A DNA stretch of 63,928 nt from Bacillus cytotoxicus (GCF_023715645.1 NZ_JAMBOP010000027.1:1-63928), one strand, 5' to 3'. Positions 25,350-36,067 are shown, counted from the first letter of the stretch. Translations and numbers: made by a program. The notes: generated by a model not told the origin, from the sequence alone.

Positions 25350-28052
25350 TTACTTCCTCTTCTTTGACACGATAAAACAAAGAACAATCGTTGCCAATAA
25401 GCTAATAACAGAAACGATGACCCCTACTACAAATCCAGGGGATGTATACTTCAATTCAATTGTATGTGTTCCTTTTGGTAGTTCTACACCAAGAAATGCA
25501 TCATTTAATTTCAGTACTTTCCCATCTTTTCCATCAACCGTTACTTTCCATCCTTTATCATATGGGATAGATAAGAAAAGGAGATTATCTTGTTTTACCT
25601 CAATTTTCCCTTGCACACTGCGACCCGTATAGTTTGTTACGTTCAACGGTTGTTGTTTTAATTCATCTACACGTTTTTCAAATGTATCTATGTCGAGTCC
25701 ATAGAATAACTGTTGATCTAGTTCAACAGAATGACGACTTACCTTCACTTCCACTTCTACTTCTACTTTTTGATTTTCAAAATAGCCTAGATCAAGAATA
25801 CCATTGTTCCAATAATAAGATGGATAATCAGACACGTCACTGTCTGGTCCTTCACCGATTGTTTTACCTAATGTTTTTCCATTTACATAAACCTTTGTAA
25901 CACCAGTTGGTTCTACACGTAATTTTGTATATAGCTGTTGTTTTCCTTTCATGTCAAACACATATTTAATGCTTGCTTTTTTATCATCTTGCTGTTTTAC
26001 CAAGACAATTGGTTTTTGGTTTGTAAGAGCTGCTTTTTTCTTCTCGGCAGCAAGTTGCTTTTTACTTTTTTCTGCATCTGCTATTGCTAAGTTATTATAT
26101 TGAACAGAAGTTGGTTCAAGCGGTTTATAATAGCTAGCAGGTTGTCCATTTAGCTTGCCAATTAGTTTATTTTGCGCTTCAAATGAGTTTGTATAGTTCG
26201 TTTTTTCAACCTTTAACTTCTCTTTTCCTTTTGTATCAAACTCATCTTTATTGACCATATATCCAAATGGAAGAGCATTTTTATTCTCATATACGGAAAT
26301 ATCTCCGACACTGTCAACTTTGTCATAACCATATTTATTTAATGGACGATCCGAAATCATATACTTCATACCAAATAAGGCATCAGTTGAAACAATTCCT
26401 TTTCCATTTTGCAAAATTAATGCGTCCAAATAACCGTAACCCAAATCTTGCATATATAAATTCAAATGCCCATTCGCAACAGAATTGAAATGAGTAAGTC
26501 CTTTATACCCAAAGCGCATTGCGTCATTCCAAGTTCTTCCCATTGTCGTTTCCATGCGATATAGCCCTTTGTCTTTTTCAGCTGCTTTTTGAATTATTTC
26601 TTCATATTTCGGGTATGGCGATGCATATTCTTGACGATTAATGTAGCCATACTCATAACCCATTAACTTGATCATATATACTGTGTTGAGTGCAATATCT
26701 AACGAAGCTACGGCCACTAATGCGAAAGATACCCATGCTTTGTTCTTTTTCACTCGAACTTTTGCGTATAGTAACAGTGCATATACAACAACGAAAAAGA
26801 TGTTTGCCATCATTTTGTTAGATTGCATATAAGAAGGTGCTACTTTTCCAAGTAAAACAATCATAAATAGATTAAAGAAAACAACCCTTTTCAATGCTGG
26901 TAATAATTCTTCTCCAAATACCATAAACGTTCGAACAGCCACATAAATAAGTGAGAATGACAATACAAACGAATAACGATATGGGAAATTTGTTGGTGGT
27001 TCAAAGCCATGCCAGGCAATATTTAAAAACGGTATTTCAAAAGAAAGAATGATAAAGAGCATCACTGCCCCGTACACAATTTTTTCTTTTAATGCAATTT
27101 TCTTCGTTACAAAGAACAATGGAACAAGTAATAATGTTAATACACCAGCATACACGTTTGGCATTCCATTAACCGTTGTATCGGTAATCCCATTAAAGAA
27201 ACGACTATAAAAATCGAATGGATCGAAATTAAACGCTGTAGAAAATGGAAGTTTCGTACGTTCTGCAAAATTGCTCTTTAAGTCCAAGTACGTCGGCAGT
27301 ATAATAAACGCTGCCATTCCAGCTGCTAAACCTGTTCCGGTGCAGAACCATACAAACTTTTGCATAAATTGCTTTACATTACGAACGTCATAAAGGACAC
27401 AGAAACGCGCCACAAAATAAATGAATGTAAAGATTCCTACCATAATGGAAATATAAAAGTTTGTAATAAACGTAAGAGCTAAACTAAAAATAAACAATCC
27501 GTATTTTTTAGTCGTTAATAACTTCTCAATTCCAAGCATAATGAGTGGAAGTAAATAAATTGCATCCAACCACATCACGCAGAAGGAATACACTGTTACA
27601 AATGACATTAACGCATAAAAAGCCCCGAATAATGCGATTGTAATTTCACGACGCTTCATCATATGACTTAAATAATACGTCATTGTCACGCCAGCTAACC
27701 CAACTTTCAACAATGTCATAATCATAATTGCTTCTGGAATATGAGCACGATCAAAAAAGAGAATTAAAATAGAAAACGGGCTTGCTAAATAGTAGGCAAA
27801 TACACCAAGAAAATTTAGCCCCATTCCGCCTTCCCAACTATAAAAAATGCTTTTTCCATTCTTCATAACATCATATAAATATGTGTAAAACTGTACATAC
27901 TGTGTGTGCAAATCAGTAATAAGAATTGATTTTTGTCCAAATGGAGCAATACCAATCAGTATAAACATTACACCATAAATAGAAAACGGAAGGAAAAAAG
28001 CTAATGCATATAGAAATTTCTTTTTCTTAAATAAATCTAACAGTTGTTGCAT
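25350..28052 (-). CDS. YfhO family membrane protein, paralogue 1
   Basis: This 900-residue YfhO family protein shares the same order of features as its neighbour: ITDLHTQYVQFYTYL, GGMGLNFLGVFAYYL, MWLDAIYLLPLIMLGIEKLL, about 12 helices, then an extracellular part ending in PYDKGWKVTVDGKDG and one C-terminal helix. It also has a Lys/Ala-rich insertion (KSKKQLAAEKKKAA). The probable role is transfer of a sugar from undecaprenyl phosphate to a wall polymer. The start is ATG 28052, with GGAGGAG 4-5 bases upstream; earlier in-frame ATGs lack a site. Confidence 0.88.
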   Translation of the reverse strand: MQQLLDLFKKKKFLYALAFFLPFSIYGVMFILIGIAPFGQKSILITDLHTQYVQFYTYLYDVMKNGKSIFYSWEGGMGLNFLGVFAYYLASPFSILILFFDRAHIPEAIMIMTLLKVGLAGVTMTYYLSHMMKRREITIALFGAFYALMSFVTVYSFCVMWLDAIYLLPLIMLGIEKLLTTKKYGLFIFSLALTFITNFYISIMVGIFTFIYFVARFCVLYDVRNVKQFMQKFVWFCTGTGLAAGMAAFIILPTYLDLKSNFAERTKLPFSTAFNFDPFDFYSRFFNGITDTTVNGMPNVYAGVLTLLLVPLFFVTKKIALKEKIVYGAVMLFIILSFEIPFLNIAWHGFEPPTNFPYRYSFVLSFSLIYVAVRTFMVFGEELLPALKRVVFFNLFMIVLLGKVAPSYMQSNKMMANIFFVVVYALLLYAKVRVKKNKAWVSFALVAVASLDIALNTVYMIKLMGYEYGYINRQEYASPYPKYEEIIQKAAEKDKGLYRMETTMGRTWNDAMRFGYKGLTHFNSVANGHLNLYMQDLGYGYLDALILQNGKGIVSTDALFGMKYMISDRPLNKYGYDKVDSVGDISVYENKNALPFGYMVNKDEFDTKGKEKLKVEKTNYTNSFEAQNKLIGKLNGQPASYYKPLEPTSVQYNNLAIADAEKSKKQLAAEKKKAALTNQKPIVLVKQQDDKKASIKYVFDMKGKQQLYTKLRVEPTGVTKVYVNGKTLGKTIGEGPDSDVSDYPSYYWNNGILDLGYFENQKVEVEVEVKVSRHSVELDQQLFYGLDIDTFEKRVDELKQQPLNVTNYTGRSVQGKIEVKQDNLLFLSIPYDKGWKVTVDGKDGKVLKLNDAFLGVELPKGTHTIELKYTSPGFVVGVIVSVISLLATIVLCFIVSKKRK

Positions 28053-28131
28053 TATACTCCTCCATATCATTCCTAGTTCGAAAATATATGTATAAAAAAC
28101 AATAGCCGGCATCAAGCCAAGCTATTTGTTT

Positions 28132-28554
28132 TTATGCATTTTGGTCTTGTGTTACTTCGACCTTCTTTTTAAATATTATATATTTACTTGCAAAATAGTT
28201 AACAACAACAACTATAACATTCGCGATAATTTTTGACACTAAATCATTGATACCTAACCATTCGACTAATGCAATCATGGAGAAAATATCGATAAAATAC
28301 GATAACACGCGAAATCCCATAAAATAGAAAAACTCTTTCAGCGCATGGGCAAAGCTTGTTGGTTGACTATTAAATACATACTTTTTATTTGTAATATACG
28401 CAAACAACACAGATACAATCCATGCGATTGTCGTCGCAACTTTGTAATCCATTCCGGCTAAAGTTGCACAAACAAAATACGTAACAATATTAACCAAAGT
28501 CGTTAAACCGCCAAAAAGCAAATAATTAAAGATTTCCTTCGCTTTATTATTCAC
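28132..28554 (-). CDS. GtrA/GtcA-like sugar-lipid flippase
   Basis: This 140-residue protein has four transmembrane helices and the GtrA signature: YLLFGGLTTLVNIVTYF at the start, VSVLFAYITNKKYVF and NYFASKYIIFKKK at the end. Family members flip undecaprenyl-phosphate-linked sugars across the membrane. The start is GTG with AGGAG upstream, 12 bases after the GT2 stop codon. With the GT2 enzyme and YfhO it completes the three-part scheme known for LTA and wall teichoic acid glycosylation in Bacillus and Listeria. Confidence 0.88.
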   Translation of the reverse strand: MNNKAKEIFNYLLFGGLTTLVNIVTYFVCATLAGMDYKVATTIAWIVSVLFAYITNKKYVFNSQPTSFAHALKEFFYFMGFRVLSYFIDIFSMIALVEWLGINDLVSKIIANVIVVVVNYFASKYIIFKKKVEVTQDQNA

Positions 28555-28566
28555 GTTTGTAATCTC

Positions 28567-29571
28567 CTAACGATTTGATTTTACTTTATGATCTTCTACG
28601 CGATATAACTTTGCTGTCGTCTTTTCATCCAAATTTGTTACTTTATCATCGTTATACTCATCTACAAAATATAGTGGACGATTTTTCGTCTCATTAAAGA
28701 TACGCCCTAAATATTCACCGATAATTCCAATTGCAATTAATTGCACACCGCCAAGGAATAAAATCGCTGTCATCATGGATGGATATCCACTTACAGATTC
28801 CCCATGAATAAGCGTCTTAATAATAATCCAAAGCATGTAGCAAAATGCACCAAATGATACAGTGAATCCGAAGAAAGATGCAATACGTAATGGGAACGTT
28901 GTAAAGGATGTAATTCCTTCAATCGCTAAATCCATTAGCTTAAAATAATTCCATTTCGTTTCACCAGCTGCACGCGGATCGCGGTCAAATAAAATTTCTT
29001 TCTTATTGTATCCAATCCAACTGAACATCCCTTTTGTGTAGCGCTGTGTTTCGCGAATTTTCTTTAATGCTTCCACGCAGCGTCTATCTAATAAACGGAA
29101 ATCTCCTGTATTTTCTTGAACTGGGATTTTTGTAGTTTTCTTTAATAGGCTATAGAATTTTCCAGCTGTCCATTTTTTCGCCCAAGATTCCCCTGCACGA
29201 GAACGTCTTTTTGCATAAATATCATCATAGCCTTGCTCCCAATATTGAATCATTTCTGGGATTAATTCTGGCGGGTCTTGTAAATCAGCATCAATAATGA
29301 TCACTGCATCACCCATCGCATGATCCAGTCCTGCGATCATCGCCGTTTCTTTTCCAAAGTTGCGAGATAAGTCTACATAAGAGATGCGCTTATCGCGTGA
29401 TCGAAACTCTTTAATAATATTTAATGTATTATCTTTACTTCCATCATTCACAAATAAAATCTCGAAGTTGTAATTCGGCACTGACTCAGTTACACCTATC
29501 AACCGACTATACAATTGATCAAGTACTTCTTCTTCGTTGTATGCTGGTACTAAAATTGTAATGGTCTTCAA
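28567..29571 (-). CDS. CsbB-like membrane glycosyltransferase, family 2
   Basis: This 334-residue protein has a GT2 (dolichol-phosphate mannosyltransferase-like) domain: ITILVPAYNEEEVL, FVNDGSKDNT, the DXD-type IIDADLQDPPELIP, and ENTGDFRLLDRR. Two C-terminal transmembrane helices follow. It should load a sugar from UDP-sugar onto undecaprenyl phosphate at the inner face. GalU immediately upstream suggests UDP-glucose, though CsbB of B. subtilis uses UDP-GlcNAc. I choose TTG 29571 (AAAGGGG 8 bases upstream), which gives the family-typical start MKTITILVPAYNEE after a leader residue. Confidence 0.88.
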   Translation of the reverse strand: MKTITILVPAYNEEEVLDQLYSRLIGVTESVPNYNFEILFVNDGSKDNTLNIIKEFRSRDKRISYVDLSRNFGKETAMIAGLDHAMGDAVIIIDADLQDPPELIPEMIQYWEQGYDDIYAKRRSRAGESWAKKWTAGKFYSLLKKTTKIPVQENTGDFRLLDRRCVEALKKIRETQRYTKGMFSWIGYNKKEILFDRDPRAAGETKWNYFKLMDLAIEGITSFTTFPLRIASFFGFTVSFGAFCYMLWIIIKTLIHGESVSGYPSMMTAILFLGGVQLIAIGIIGEYLGRIFNETKNRPLYFVDEYNDDKVTNLDEKTTAKLYRVEDHKVKSNR

Positions 29572-29625
29572 AGAAGGTACCCCTTTCTTTTCAAATTTTC
29601 TGCGTAAAGAACAATTTATAAGCAC

Positions 29626-29693
29626 AGATTAGACATAGTAAATTGGATGTTTTCCTTAGAATACCTCATTCTCCAATTCACTATGTCTAATCT
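29626..29693. repeat. Long inverted repeat between galU and the GT2 gene
   Basis: AGATTAGACATAGT plus ATTGGA pairs with TCCAAT plus ACTATGTCTAATCT, giving arms of about 22 bases with two mismatches. The loop is about 24 bases. No T run follows on the minus strand, so it is more like a processing or stability hairpin than a terminator. Confidence 0.7.
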
Positions 29694-29710
29694 TGCACAT
29701 CTATCAATAA

Positions 29711-30601
29711 TTAGTTTTTAACTGCTTCCACTTGTTCTTGAACAAGTTTTTGCATAATTTGTAGTAAATCTTCTTTTAATTCGTCATGTTGCAGCGCCAT
29801 TTCAATTGTTGTTTGAATAAAGCCAAGTTTTTCACCAACATCATAACGTGTTCCTTCAAAATCGTAAGCGAATACGCGTTGAATTTCATTGAGATTTTGA
29901 ATTGCATCCGTTAATTGAATTTCACCGCCAGCACCGATATGTTGCTCTTCTAAGAAGCGGAAGATTTCAGGTGTTAATACGTAACGACCCATAATCGCTA
30001 AGTTTGAAGGTGCTGTACCTTGTGCTGGTTTTTCAACAAATTGCTTTACTTGATAACGACGACCATCTTTTTCTAATGGGTCAATAATACCATAGCGATG
30101 TGTTTCATTTTCCGGAACTGTTTGCACACCAATTACAGATGACAATGTTTTTTCATACTCATCGATCAATTGTTTTAAGCAAGGTGTTTCTGCTTGTACA
30201 ATATCATCTCCAAGTAATACAGCAAACGGCTCATCGCCAATGAATTTGCGCGCACACCATACTGCATGTCCTAAACCTTTTGGTTCCTTTTGACGGATAT
30301 AGTGAATATCAACCATTTTAGAAGATGCTTGTACTCTTTCAAGCAGCTCGTACTTTTTCTTTTCTAATAAGTTTTGCTCTAATTCAAATGCATTATCAAA
30401 GTGATCTTCAATTGCACGTTTTCCTTTACCAGTAACGATAATAATATCTTCAATACCAGCCGCTACTGCTTCTTCAACGATATATTGAATTGTTGGTTTA
30501 TCAACAATCGGTAACATTTCCTTTGGCATTGCCTTCGTTGCTGGTAAAAAACGAGTTCCAAGACCAGCAGCAGGGATAATAGCTTTTCTTACTTTTTTCA
30601 T
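29711..30601 (-). CDS. galU: UTP-glucose-1-phosphate uridylyltransferase
   Basis: This 296-residue enzyme makes UDP-glucose from UTP and glucose-1-phosphate. The nucleotidyltransferase motif is [20 protein letters not shown], with [24 protein letters not shown] holds the metal-binding acid, and [19 protein letters not shown] follows. B. subtilis has GtaB (and YngB) with this length. AGAGG precedes the ATG. It lies upstream of the surface-glycosylation genes and in the same direction, and receives substrate from PgcA encoded 1.1 kb upstream. Confidence 0.95.
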   Translation of the reverse strand: MKKVRKAIIPAAGLGTRFLPATKAMPKEMLPIVDKPTIQYIVEEAVAAGIEDIIIVTGKGKRAIEDHFDNAFELEQNLLEKKKYELLERVQASSKMVDIHYIRQKEPKGLGHAVWCARKFIGDEPFAVLLGDDIVQAETPCLKQLIDEYEKTLSSVIGVQTVPENETHRYGIIDPLEKDGRRYQVKQFVEKPAQGTAPSNLAIMGRYVLTPEIFRFLEEQHIGAGGEIQLTDAIQNLNEIQRVFAYDFEGTRYDVGEKLGFIQTTIEMALQHDELKEDLLQIMQKLVQEQVEAVKN

Positions 30602-30660
30602 GTTTACAACCTCTTTCTTTATGGTTTTACATGGCGAACATTTTTTATTTCCTATCAGTT

Positions 30661-30684
30661 AATTTATCCTACACAGGATAAATT
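30661..30684 (-). promoter_or_regulatory. Perfect palindrome upstream of galU
   Basis: AATTTATCCT ACAC AGGATAAATT has perfect 10-base arms. It lies 60 bases before the galU start. On the minus strand a TTGTAC-17-TAGGAT promoter-like pair overlaps it, so it could be an operator. The rest of 30685-31070 is AT-rich. It has one further inverted pair (AATAAACT/AGTTTATT at 30947-30976) and nothing else I can name. Confidence 0.45.
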
Positions 30685-31071
30685 TATTGTACAAAGCACA
30701 CTTAATATAGAGAACATACATATGAACAACCCCGTCATATTAACTCTTGTATTATATCTCTCTAGGAATCTTACACCCTTTTTGCTTTGTAATATTCCCT
30801 TGCTTTTTTATGAAAGGATGACATTCCCTACAAATTTTACATGATTGTCTCTTCATTAGTCAAGGTTTCCTCAAACTTGTCATAGATTGATAACATAATA
30901 AACAAATGATATGTGAAATGATTTTGTGAAAGGAATCCTTTATTTTAATAAACTATTTCCCATCAAACAGTTTATTGTGCTTGTTTTCCATTATTTACTA
31001 ATTCATGCACCTTTTACTTACTGTAAAATTATTTTATCCAATTATTGTATATAAATTCATTTAAATTTTTT

Positions 31072-31299
31072 GTACCTACTCAGTCATACATTTCATTGGA
31101 AAGTGATTTTCATGTTTCAGCATCTAGATTGCTGTCATGAAGATAAAAATGGACATACACCTCGCTACCTTTTTTTGTTTTAAAACGTTGCGCGTGGCAG
31201 GAAAAGGCCCTGACCGCTCCAACACATGGCCAGTTGCTCTCGCCAACCTAAAAAGAAAGTGATTTCCTGCCTTTTTTCATATAGGGACTGAGTAGTTAC
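31072..31299 (+). mobile_element. A-MITE copy 2 (228 bp)
   Basis: Ends are GTACCTACTCAGTC and GACTGAGTAGTTAC. The perfect duplication AATTTTTT is at 31064-31071 and 31300-31307. In this copy GGCAGGAAA (left of the core) and TTTCCTGCC are perfectly complementary and followed by TTTTTT, making a terminator-like fold around the inner CTGACCGC hairpin. Confidence 0.92.
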
Positions 31300-31309
31300 A
31301 ATTTTTTCA

Positions 31310-31468
31310 ACATATGAATTGTTGACATGTAACAATACAAAATGATCTACACTCACTCACTTTGTTTTTAACCTCACATGTGGCAGGAAAGACCTTGACC
31401 GCTTCTATGCATAGTCAAATACTCATGTCCCACCTAAAAAAAAGAGATTTTTATGCCATTTTTTATTG
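31310..31468 (+). repeat. Family A stand-alone repeat, copy 3
   Basis: The core reads CATGTGGCAGGAAAGACC, TTGACCGCTTCTATGCATAGTCAA, then CCCACCTAAAAAAAAGAGA. TTGACC against the changed right arm (AGTCAA) preserves pairing. It directly follows A-MITE copy 2. Confidence 0.75.
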
Positions 31469-31672
31469 TATATATAAATCCAATTTGATTATCCAACACA
31501 CAAATCACCGCCATGCCAAGAAAAAAGTAACCTGCTACTTGCTTCCTCCCTTTGTTTGAACATCGCATGTGGCAGAAATAGGCACTGACCGCTTCCTCTC
31601 ATCGACAGATGCTCTCATCCATCTAAAAAGAAAAGGGGTTTATGTCAGGGTTTTAATTTAGATGTATATATA
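31469..31672 (+). repeat. Family A stand-alone repeat, copy 4
   Basis: Ends TGTATATATAAATCCAATTTG and the inverse-like TTTAATTTAGATGTATATATACA flank a core with CATGTGGCAGAAATAGGCACTGACCGC and GCTCTCATCC. These AT-rich inverted ends recur in other stand-alone copies. It ends just before the pgcA terminator. Confidence 0.8.
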
Positions 31673-31675
31673 CAA

Positions 31676-31703
31676 CAAAAAAGGGATCTCTCCCTTTTTT
31701 TAT
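31676..31703 (-). terminator. Terminator after pgcA
   Basis: AAAAAAGGGA and TCCCTTTTTT pair around TCTC. On the minus strand a T tract follows the stem. Confidence 0.88.
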
Positions 31704-33427
31704 TGTACCCGATTCATAATATCTTCTTTAATTGCTTCAAGCTTCTCTTCACTATGTTGTAAGGAATTTCCTTGTACACCGAAGTAAAACTTAATTTTTG
31801 GCTCTGTTCCAGATGGGCGTAAGCAGAACCAAGATCCATCTGCTAAATAATACTTTAATACATTTGATTTTGGTAATTCGATTTCTTCTGTCGCATTTTC
31901 TTTTACTTTTGTTCTAAAGCTCGCTTTATAATCTTCAGCAATCGTTACTTCTAAGCCAGCAACTTCTGTCGGTCTATTTTCACGGAACGATGTCATCATA
32001 TTTTGAATTTGTTCTGCTCCGTCTTTTCCTTTTAACGTTAAGGAAACAAGTCCTTCACGGAAGTATCCATACTTTTCAAACACTTCAAGTAAACCATCAT
32101 ATAACGTTTTACCTTGCGCTTTATAATATGCAGCAACTTCACATGCAAATAATACAGATTGTACCGCATCTTTATCACGGCAGAACTGGCGAATTAAATA
32201 ACCGTAGCTTTCTTCATAACCGAACTGGAACTCATATTCCCCGCTCGCTTCATATTGCTTGATTTTTTCACCGATAAATTTAAAGCCAGTTAACGTATCG
32301 ATTGTATCAAGTCCGTAAGATTTTGCGATCGTACGTCCTAACTCAGATGTAACGATTGTTTTTAATACAACACCGTTTGATGGTAAAATACCTTGTTCTT
32401 TCTTTTGTGATAATAAGTATTCTAACATTAAGGCACCTGTTTGGTTTCCTGTTAACACTTGATACTCACCATCGTGATTACGAACTGCAACGCCAAGACG
32501 ATCCGCATCTGGATCTGTTGCAATTAATACATCCGCATCAATTTCTTCACCATATCGAATTGCCAATTCAAACGCAGCATGTTCTTCTGGGTTCGGTGAT
32601 TTTACTGTTGAAAAGTTTGGATCTGGCTGTTCTTGTTCTTTTACAACGGTTACATTTTTAAATCCAACTGCCTCTAATCCGCGGCGCGCTGGAATATTAG
32701 ATGTTCCATGTAAAGGTGAGAAGACAATTTTTAACTCTTGTCCAATTTCCTTCACAAGCTCTTTATTCAAAATAACTGTTTTTAATTGCTCTAGATATGC
32801 ATCGTCAACTTCTTGACCGATAATCTGCAGGAGACCGTTTTGTTTTAATTGCTCTACATCAGCAACCTCTACTGTCAATTCATCGCTTACCTGATTTACA
32901 TAATGAATTAACTCATCCGCTTCTTTTGGAGGCAATTGTCCCCCATCATCTCCGTACACTTTATAGCCATTATATTCAGGCGGGTTATGGCTCGCTGTAA
33001 GAACGATACCACTGCATGTATGTAAATAGCGCACTGCAAATGACAATTCTGGTGTCGGGCGCAGACTTTCAAATACATATGTTTTAATACCGTGAGCACC
33101 TAATGTTGCTGCTACTTCCATCGCAAACTCTGGAGACTTATGACGAGAATCATATGCAACAACAACGCCGCGCGCTTTTGCTTCTTCTCCTTGCTTTTCA
33201 ATGAAACAAGCTAATCCTTCTGTTGCTTTACGGACAGTATACACATTTAAACGATTTGTGCCAGCGCCTAGTTCTCCGCGCATACCACCTGTACCAAATT
33301 CTAAATTTTTATAAAAACTATCTTCAATTTTCTTTTCATCACTTTTCATTGCTTCTAGTTGCTGCTTTAACTCTGCATCTAAATCTGCAAAGGAAATCCA
33401 GCGTTCATACTCTTTTTTCCATTCCAT
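31700..33427 (-). CDS. pgcA: Phosphoglucomutase PgcA
   Basis: This 575-residue alpha-D-phosphohexomutase interconverts glucose-6-phosphate and glucose-1-phosphate. The active-site serine is in [19 protein letters not shown], the metal loop is [16 protein letters not shown], the sugar loop is GYEESYGY, and the phosphate-binding loop is [12 protein letters not shown]. It supplies GalU. I start at ATG 33427, where GAGGAG lies 8 bases upstream; the in-frame ATG six codons earlier is inside that region. The leftward unit ends at a clear terminator. Confidence 0.95.
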   Translation of the reverse strand: MEWKKEYERWISFADLDAELKQQLEAMKSDEKKIEDSFYKNLEFGTGGMRGELGAGTNRLNVYTVRKATEGLACFIEKQGEEAKARGVVVAYDSRHKSPEFAMEVAATLGAHGIKTYVFESLRPTPELSFAVRYLHTCSGIVLTASHNPPEYNGYKVYGDDGGQLPPKEADELIHYVNQVSDELTVEVADVEQLKQNGLLQIIGQEVDDAYLEQLKTVILNKELVKEIGQELKIVFSPLHGTSNIPARRGLEAVGFKNVTVVKEQEQPDPNFSTVKSPNPEEHAAFELAIRYGEEIDADVLIATDPDADRLGVAVRNHDGEYQVLTGNQTGALMLEYLLSQKKEQGILPSNGVVLKTIVTSELGRTIAKSYGLDTIDTLTGFKFIGEKIKQYEASGEYEFQFGYEESYGYLIRQFCRDKDAVQSVLFACEVAAYYKAQGKTLYDGLLEVFEKYGYFREGLVSLTLKGKDGAEQIQNMMTSFRENRPTEVAGLEVTIAEDYKASFRTKVKENATEEIELPKSNVLKYYLADGSWFCLRPSGTEPKIKFYFGVQGNSLQHSEEKLEAIKEDIMNRVQ

Positions 33428-33555
33428 GTTGTTTTCTCCTCTCAATCAGCATAGTCCCATTATATGAAAAAAGTTATGCTTCCCTCAATATTTTTTATTT
33501 TTTTACAACATTTAATTCCCTATTTATCACAAAAAATTGACGCACTCAAAAAAAG

Positions 33556-33580
33556 AAGGATTGGCAAATGCCAACCCTTT
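33556..33580 (-). terminator. Terminator after pepA
   Basis: GGATTGGCAAATGCCAACCC forms a near-perfect hairpin. On the minus strand TTCTTTTTTT follows. Confidence 0.88.
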
Positions 33581-33586
33581 CCTCAT

Positions 33587-35074
33587 TTATTCTTCATTCC
33601 CAAAGCTCTCAACAAGTGTTGCCAATGTACGCACCATTGCTCCTGTTCCTCCGCTTGGTCCTAAGTCATGTGCGCTAGTTGTATCAGATGTTCCTGCAAT
33701 GTCTAAATGTACCCAAGGTGTTTCTTCTGCAAATTCTCCAATGAATACACCTGCCATAATCGCATGGCCCTCACGTCCTGGCGAGTTATTTAAATCGGCT
33801 AACTTACTATTTCGAACACGCTCTTTATCACGTTCAAAAATTGGTAATTGCCAAATTGTCTCATCTGTTTCCATTGATGCTTCTAACACTTGTTCATAAA
33901 ATACTTCATTATTTGTCATAGCACCTGTTGTATGAGTTCCTAGAGCTACAATCACACCACCTGTTAACGTCGCAACATCAACAAGGTAATTTGCCCCAAG
34001 CTTCTTCGCATACGTAATACCGTCCGCTAACGCTAAACGACCTTCTGCATCTGTATTTAATACTTCAATCGTTTTACCGCTCATCGATGTAATCACATCA
34101 TCTGGTTTAAATGCAGTGCCGCTCACCATATTGTCTGTAGAAGGAATAACAGCCACTACGTTTTGCTCTGGGCGAAGTTCACCGATAACTTCCATTGCGC
34201 CAAGAACAGCTGCCGCACCGCCCATATCGCCTTTCATGCCAACCATGCTTTCGCGCGTTTTTAGAGAATACCCACCAGTATCGTATGTAATCCCTTTACC
34301 AACTAAACCAATTACATCTGTCCATTCTTCTTTCCCTTTATATAAAAGAGCAATCATTTTTGGCGGCTCTGTAGAACCTTGGTTTACTGCAAGTAGAGCA
34401 CCCATTCCAAGATCTTCCATTTCTTCTTTCTCAAGAACTTTATAATCCATATCATACTTTTCTGCTAATTCAACCGCATAATCAGCTAAAGCCGTTGCCG
34501 TTAACATATTTGGCGGCATATTGATAAGCGTACGTGCAGAGTTTGTAGCCTCTCCGTGTACATAGCCTACTGTTAATGCAGCTTCCATTTCTTGCGCATC
34601 TTCCTTTGTAATCACAACAAAGCTGTCTAATTGATGCGCTTCTTTCTTATCTGTTTTATATGTTACTAACTCATATGTACCAAGAGAATATGTTTCTGCC
34701 GCAATGTGCGCAACATCAATAGCGTCCATTTTATCAGTAACAAATGAATCTAACATAAATGCAACATTGTTCACTTTCGCAGCTTGCAATGTTTTTGCTA
34801 GTTTCCCAAGTGCACCGCGCAATGTTTCTGTTGTATATTTTTCTTTTTTGCCAAGGCCGACAAAATAATAACGTTTTGCATTTGTTTTTCCTAAACTATG
34901 TACTTTTGAAATGGCTTTTTTCTTTGGAGAAATTTCCTTTTCATCTAGTAGCACTTGTAAATGTCCATCAAACGCTTCGTTTACTTCTTTTACAAAACTG
35001 CTCATTACTTCATCTTCAAATAAAGCGACAACTACTGCTTCATGGCTTGCTAATTCTTTTTGTACTTGAAACAT
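33587..35074 (-). CDS. pepA: Leucyl aminopeptidase (M17 family)
   Basis: This 495-residue cytosolic enzyme removes N-terminal residues from peptides using two metal ions. The M17 C-terminal domain is clear: [32 protein letters not shown] and the signature [12 protein letters not shown]. The N-terminal 170 residues form the regulatory domain. GGGGGTG precedes the ATG. It is a single-gene unit with its own terminator. It lies between pgcA and the yui genes. Confidence 0.95.
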   Translation of the reverse strand: MFQVQKELASHEAVVVALFEDEVMSSFVKEVNEAFDGHLQVLLDEKEISPKKKAISKVHSLGKTNAKRYYFVGLGKKEKYTTETLRGALGKLAKTLQAAKVNNVAFMLDSFVTDKMDAIDVAHIAAETYSLGTYELVTYKTDKKEAHQLDSFVVITKEDAQEMEAALTVGYVHGEATNSARTLINMPPNMLTATALADYAVELAEKYDMDYKVLEKEEMEDLGMGALLAVNQGSTEPPKMIALLYKGKEEWTDVIGLVGKGITYDTGGYSLKTRESMVGMKGDMGGAAAVLGAMEVIGELRPEQNVVAVIPSTDNMVSGTAFKPDDVITSMSGKTIEVLNTDAEGRLALADGITYAKKLGANYLVDVATLTGGVIVALGTHTTGAMTNNEVFYEQVLEASMETDETIWQLPIFERDKERVRNSKLADLNNSPGREGHAIMAGVFIGEFAEETPWVHLDIAGTSDTTSAHDLGPSGGTGAMVRTLATLVESFGNEE

Positions 35075-35135
35075 GTCAGCACCCCCTGTTTTTCTATGTC
35101 CTATTATACAACTGTTTTCAGGAAAATGCGATAAT

Positions 35136-35290
35136 TCAAACTTCTACCATATATAAAATAAATAGCGGGAACTTTAGCATATCCTGAATTTGATCATATG
35201 GAATTTGATCGATCTCTTGCGGTAACATTTTACGACATTTCCGAATAAATTGTACCACTTTTTCAACATTTAAATCCCAATGAACTCTCC
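35136..35290 (-). pseudogene. Small gene remnant cut by a family C repeat
   Basis: On the minus strand an open frame without a start codon gives [48 protein letters not shown] and a stop at 35136. The composition looks protein-like, but I do not recognise the family. Upstream the frame runs into a stop inside TTTATAAAGTGAAAC, the end of a family C repeat. The N-terminus was probably lost with the insertion. The 200 bases around it hold nothing else. Confidence 0.45.
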
Positions 35291-35314
35291 TTACTGATTA
35301 AAGTTTCACTTTAT
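35291..35314. repeat. Family C end fragment
   Basis: ACTGATTAAAGTTTCACTTTATA is the outer end of a family C element, without its second half. It abuts the remnant just described. Confidence 0.6.
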
Positions 35315-35355
35315 AACAACAAACGAAAAATAGTCTAGCACTACATGCGTCTAGA

Positions 35356-35982
35356 CTATTGTTGTTTTAAATATTGTGCGCGAAACACTTGCATTGTTTC
35401 GTCTTCATTTAAAAGTACTAAATCTTGTTCGGTAAATTTGCCATTTCCCATTTTTACAACGTAAACATTCACTTTTTTCTTTCCCCATTGATTATATACA
35501 TCTCGCACGGTTTCATAATATAAATCAAGGCGATCCCCTTTAATCGCACCACCTTTATCCGCCACAACACCATATCCATATCCAGGAATGAATAAGATTG
35601 TCCCAATCGGAAATACGCGAAGGTCAGCTGCGATTGTTGAATATATATCCCGCTTTACTTTCACTCCAGAATATGTAATTCCGTACTGAGGATGTCCTTT
35701 TGTTTTTCCTGTTGACTCCCTACCAGCTGTATATCCTGTTGCAGTAACTTCCATCTGGCGATACTTTGACCAATCTTTTGCATTTTCTAAAGCACGAATA
35801 ACTTCGGCACTTGGAATCGCCTGCTTATTTTGTTCAGCCGCGTGTACTACTTTCACTTCATTTTTCTTATACATATGAATCATTTCAGAAAGAGAGATTC
35901 CTGACATGGCTTGCCAAGTTACACACAATGCAACTACAAATAAACAAACCATTATCATCCGAATGCTATATCGTTTTATCAT
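35356..35982 (-). CDS. yuiC: YuiC-like 3D-domain protein
   Basis: This 208-residue protein has an N-terminal membrane anchor ([20 protein letters not shown]). After a linker comes a C-terminal 3D (three-aspartate) domain: [54 protein letters not shown]. The domain is shared with MltA-like and resuscitation-factor-type muralytic enzymes, and B. subtilis YuiC is a stationary-phase muralytic protein. The start is less certain: ATG 35982 has AAGGAG 14 bases upstream. The next gene upstream is yuiB, as in B. subtilis. Confidence 0.88.
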   Translation of the reverse strand: MIKRYSIRMIMVCLFVVALCVTWQAMSGISLSEMIHMYKKNEVKVVHAAEQNKQAIPSAEVIRALENAKDWSKYRQMEVTATGYTAGRESTGKTKGHPQYGITYSGVKVKRDIYSTIAADLRVFPIGTILFIPGYGYGVVADKGGAIKGDRLDLYYETVRDVYNQWGKKKVNVYVVKMGNGKFTEQDLVLLNEDETMQVFRAQYLKQQ

Positions 35983-36067
35983 TTTTGTTTTCCACACTCC
36001 TTCATCGTTATTGTGCCCCAATCGATGAAGAAAATATTCATGAAAAAAAGCTCCTCAAAAAGGAACT

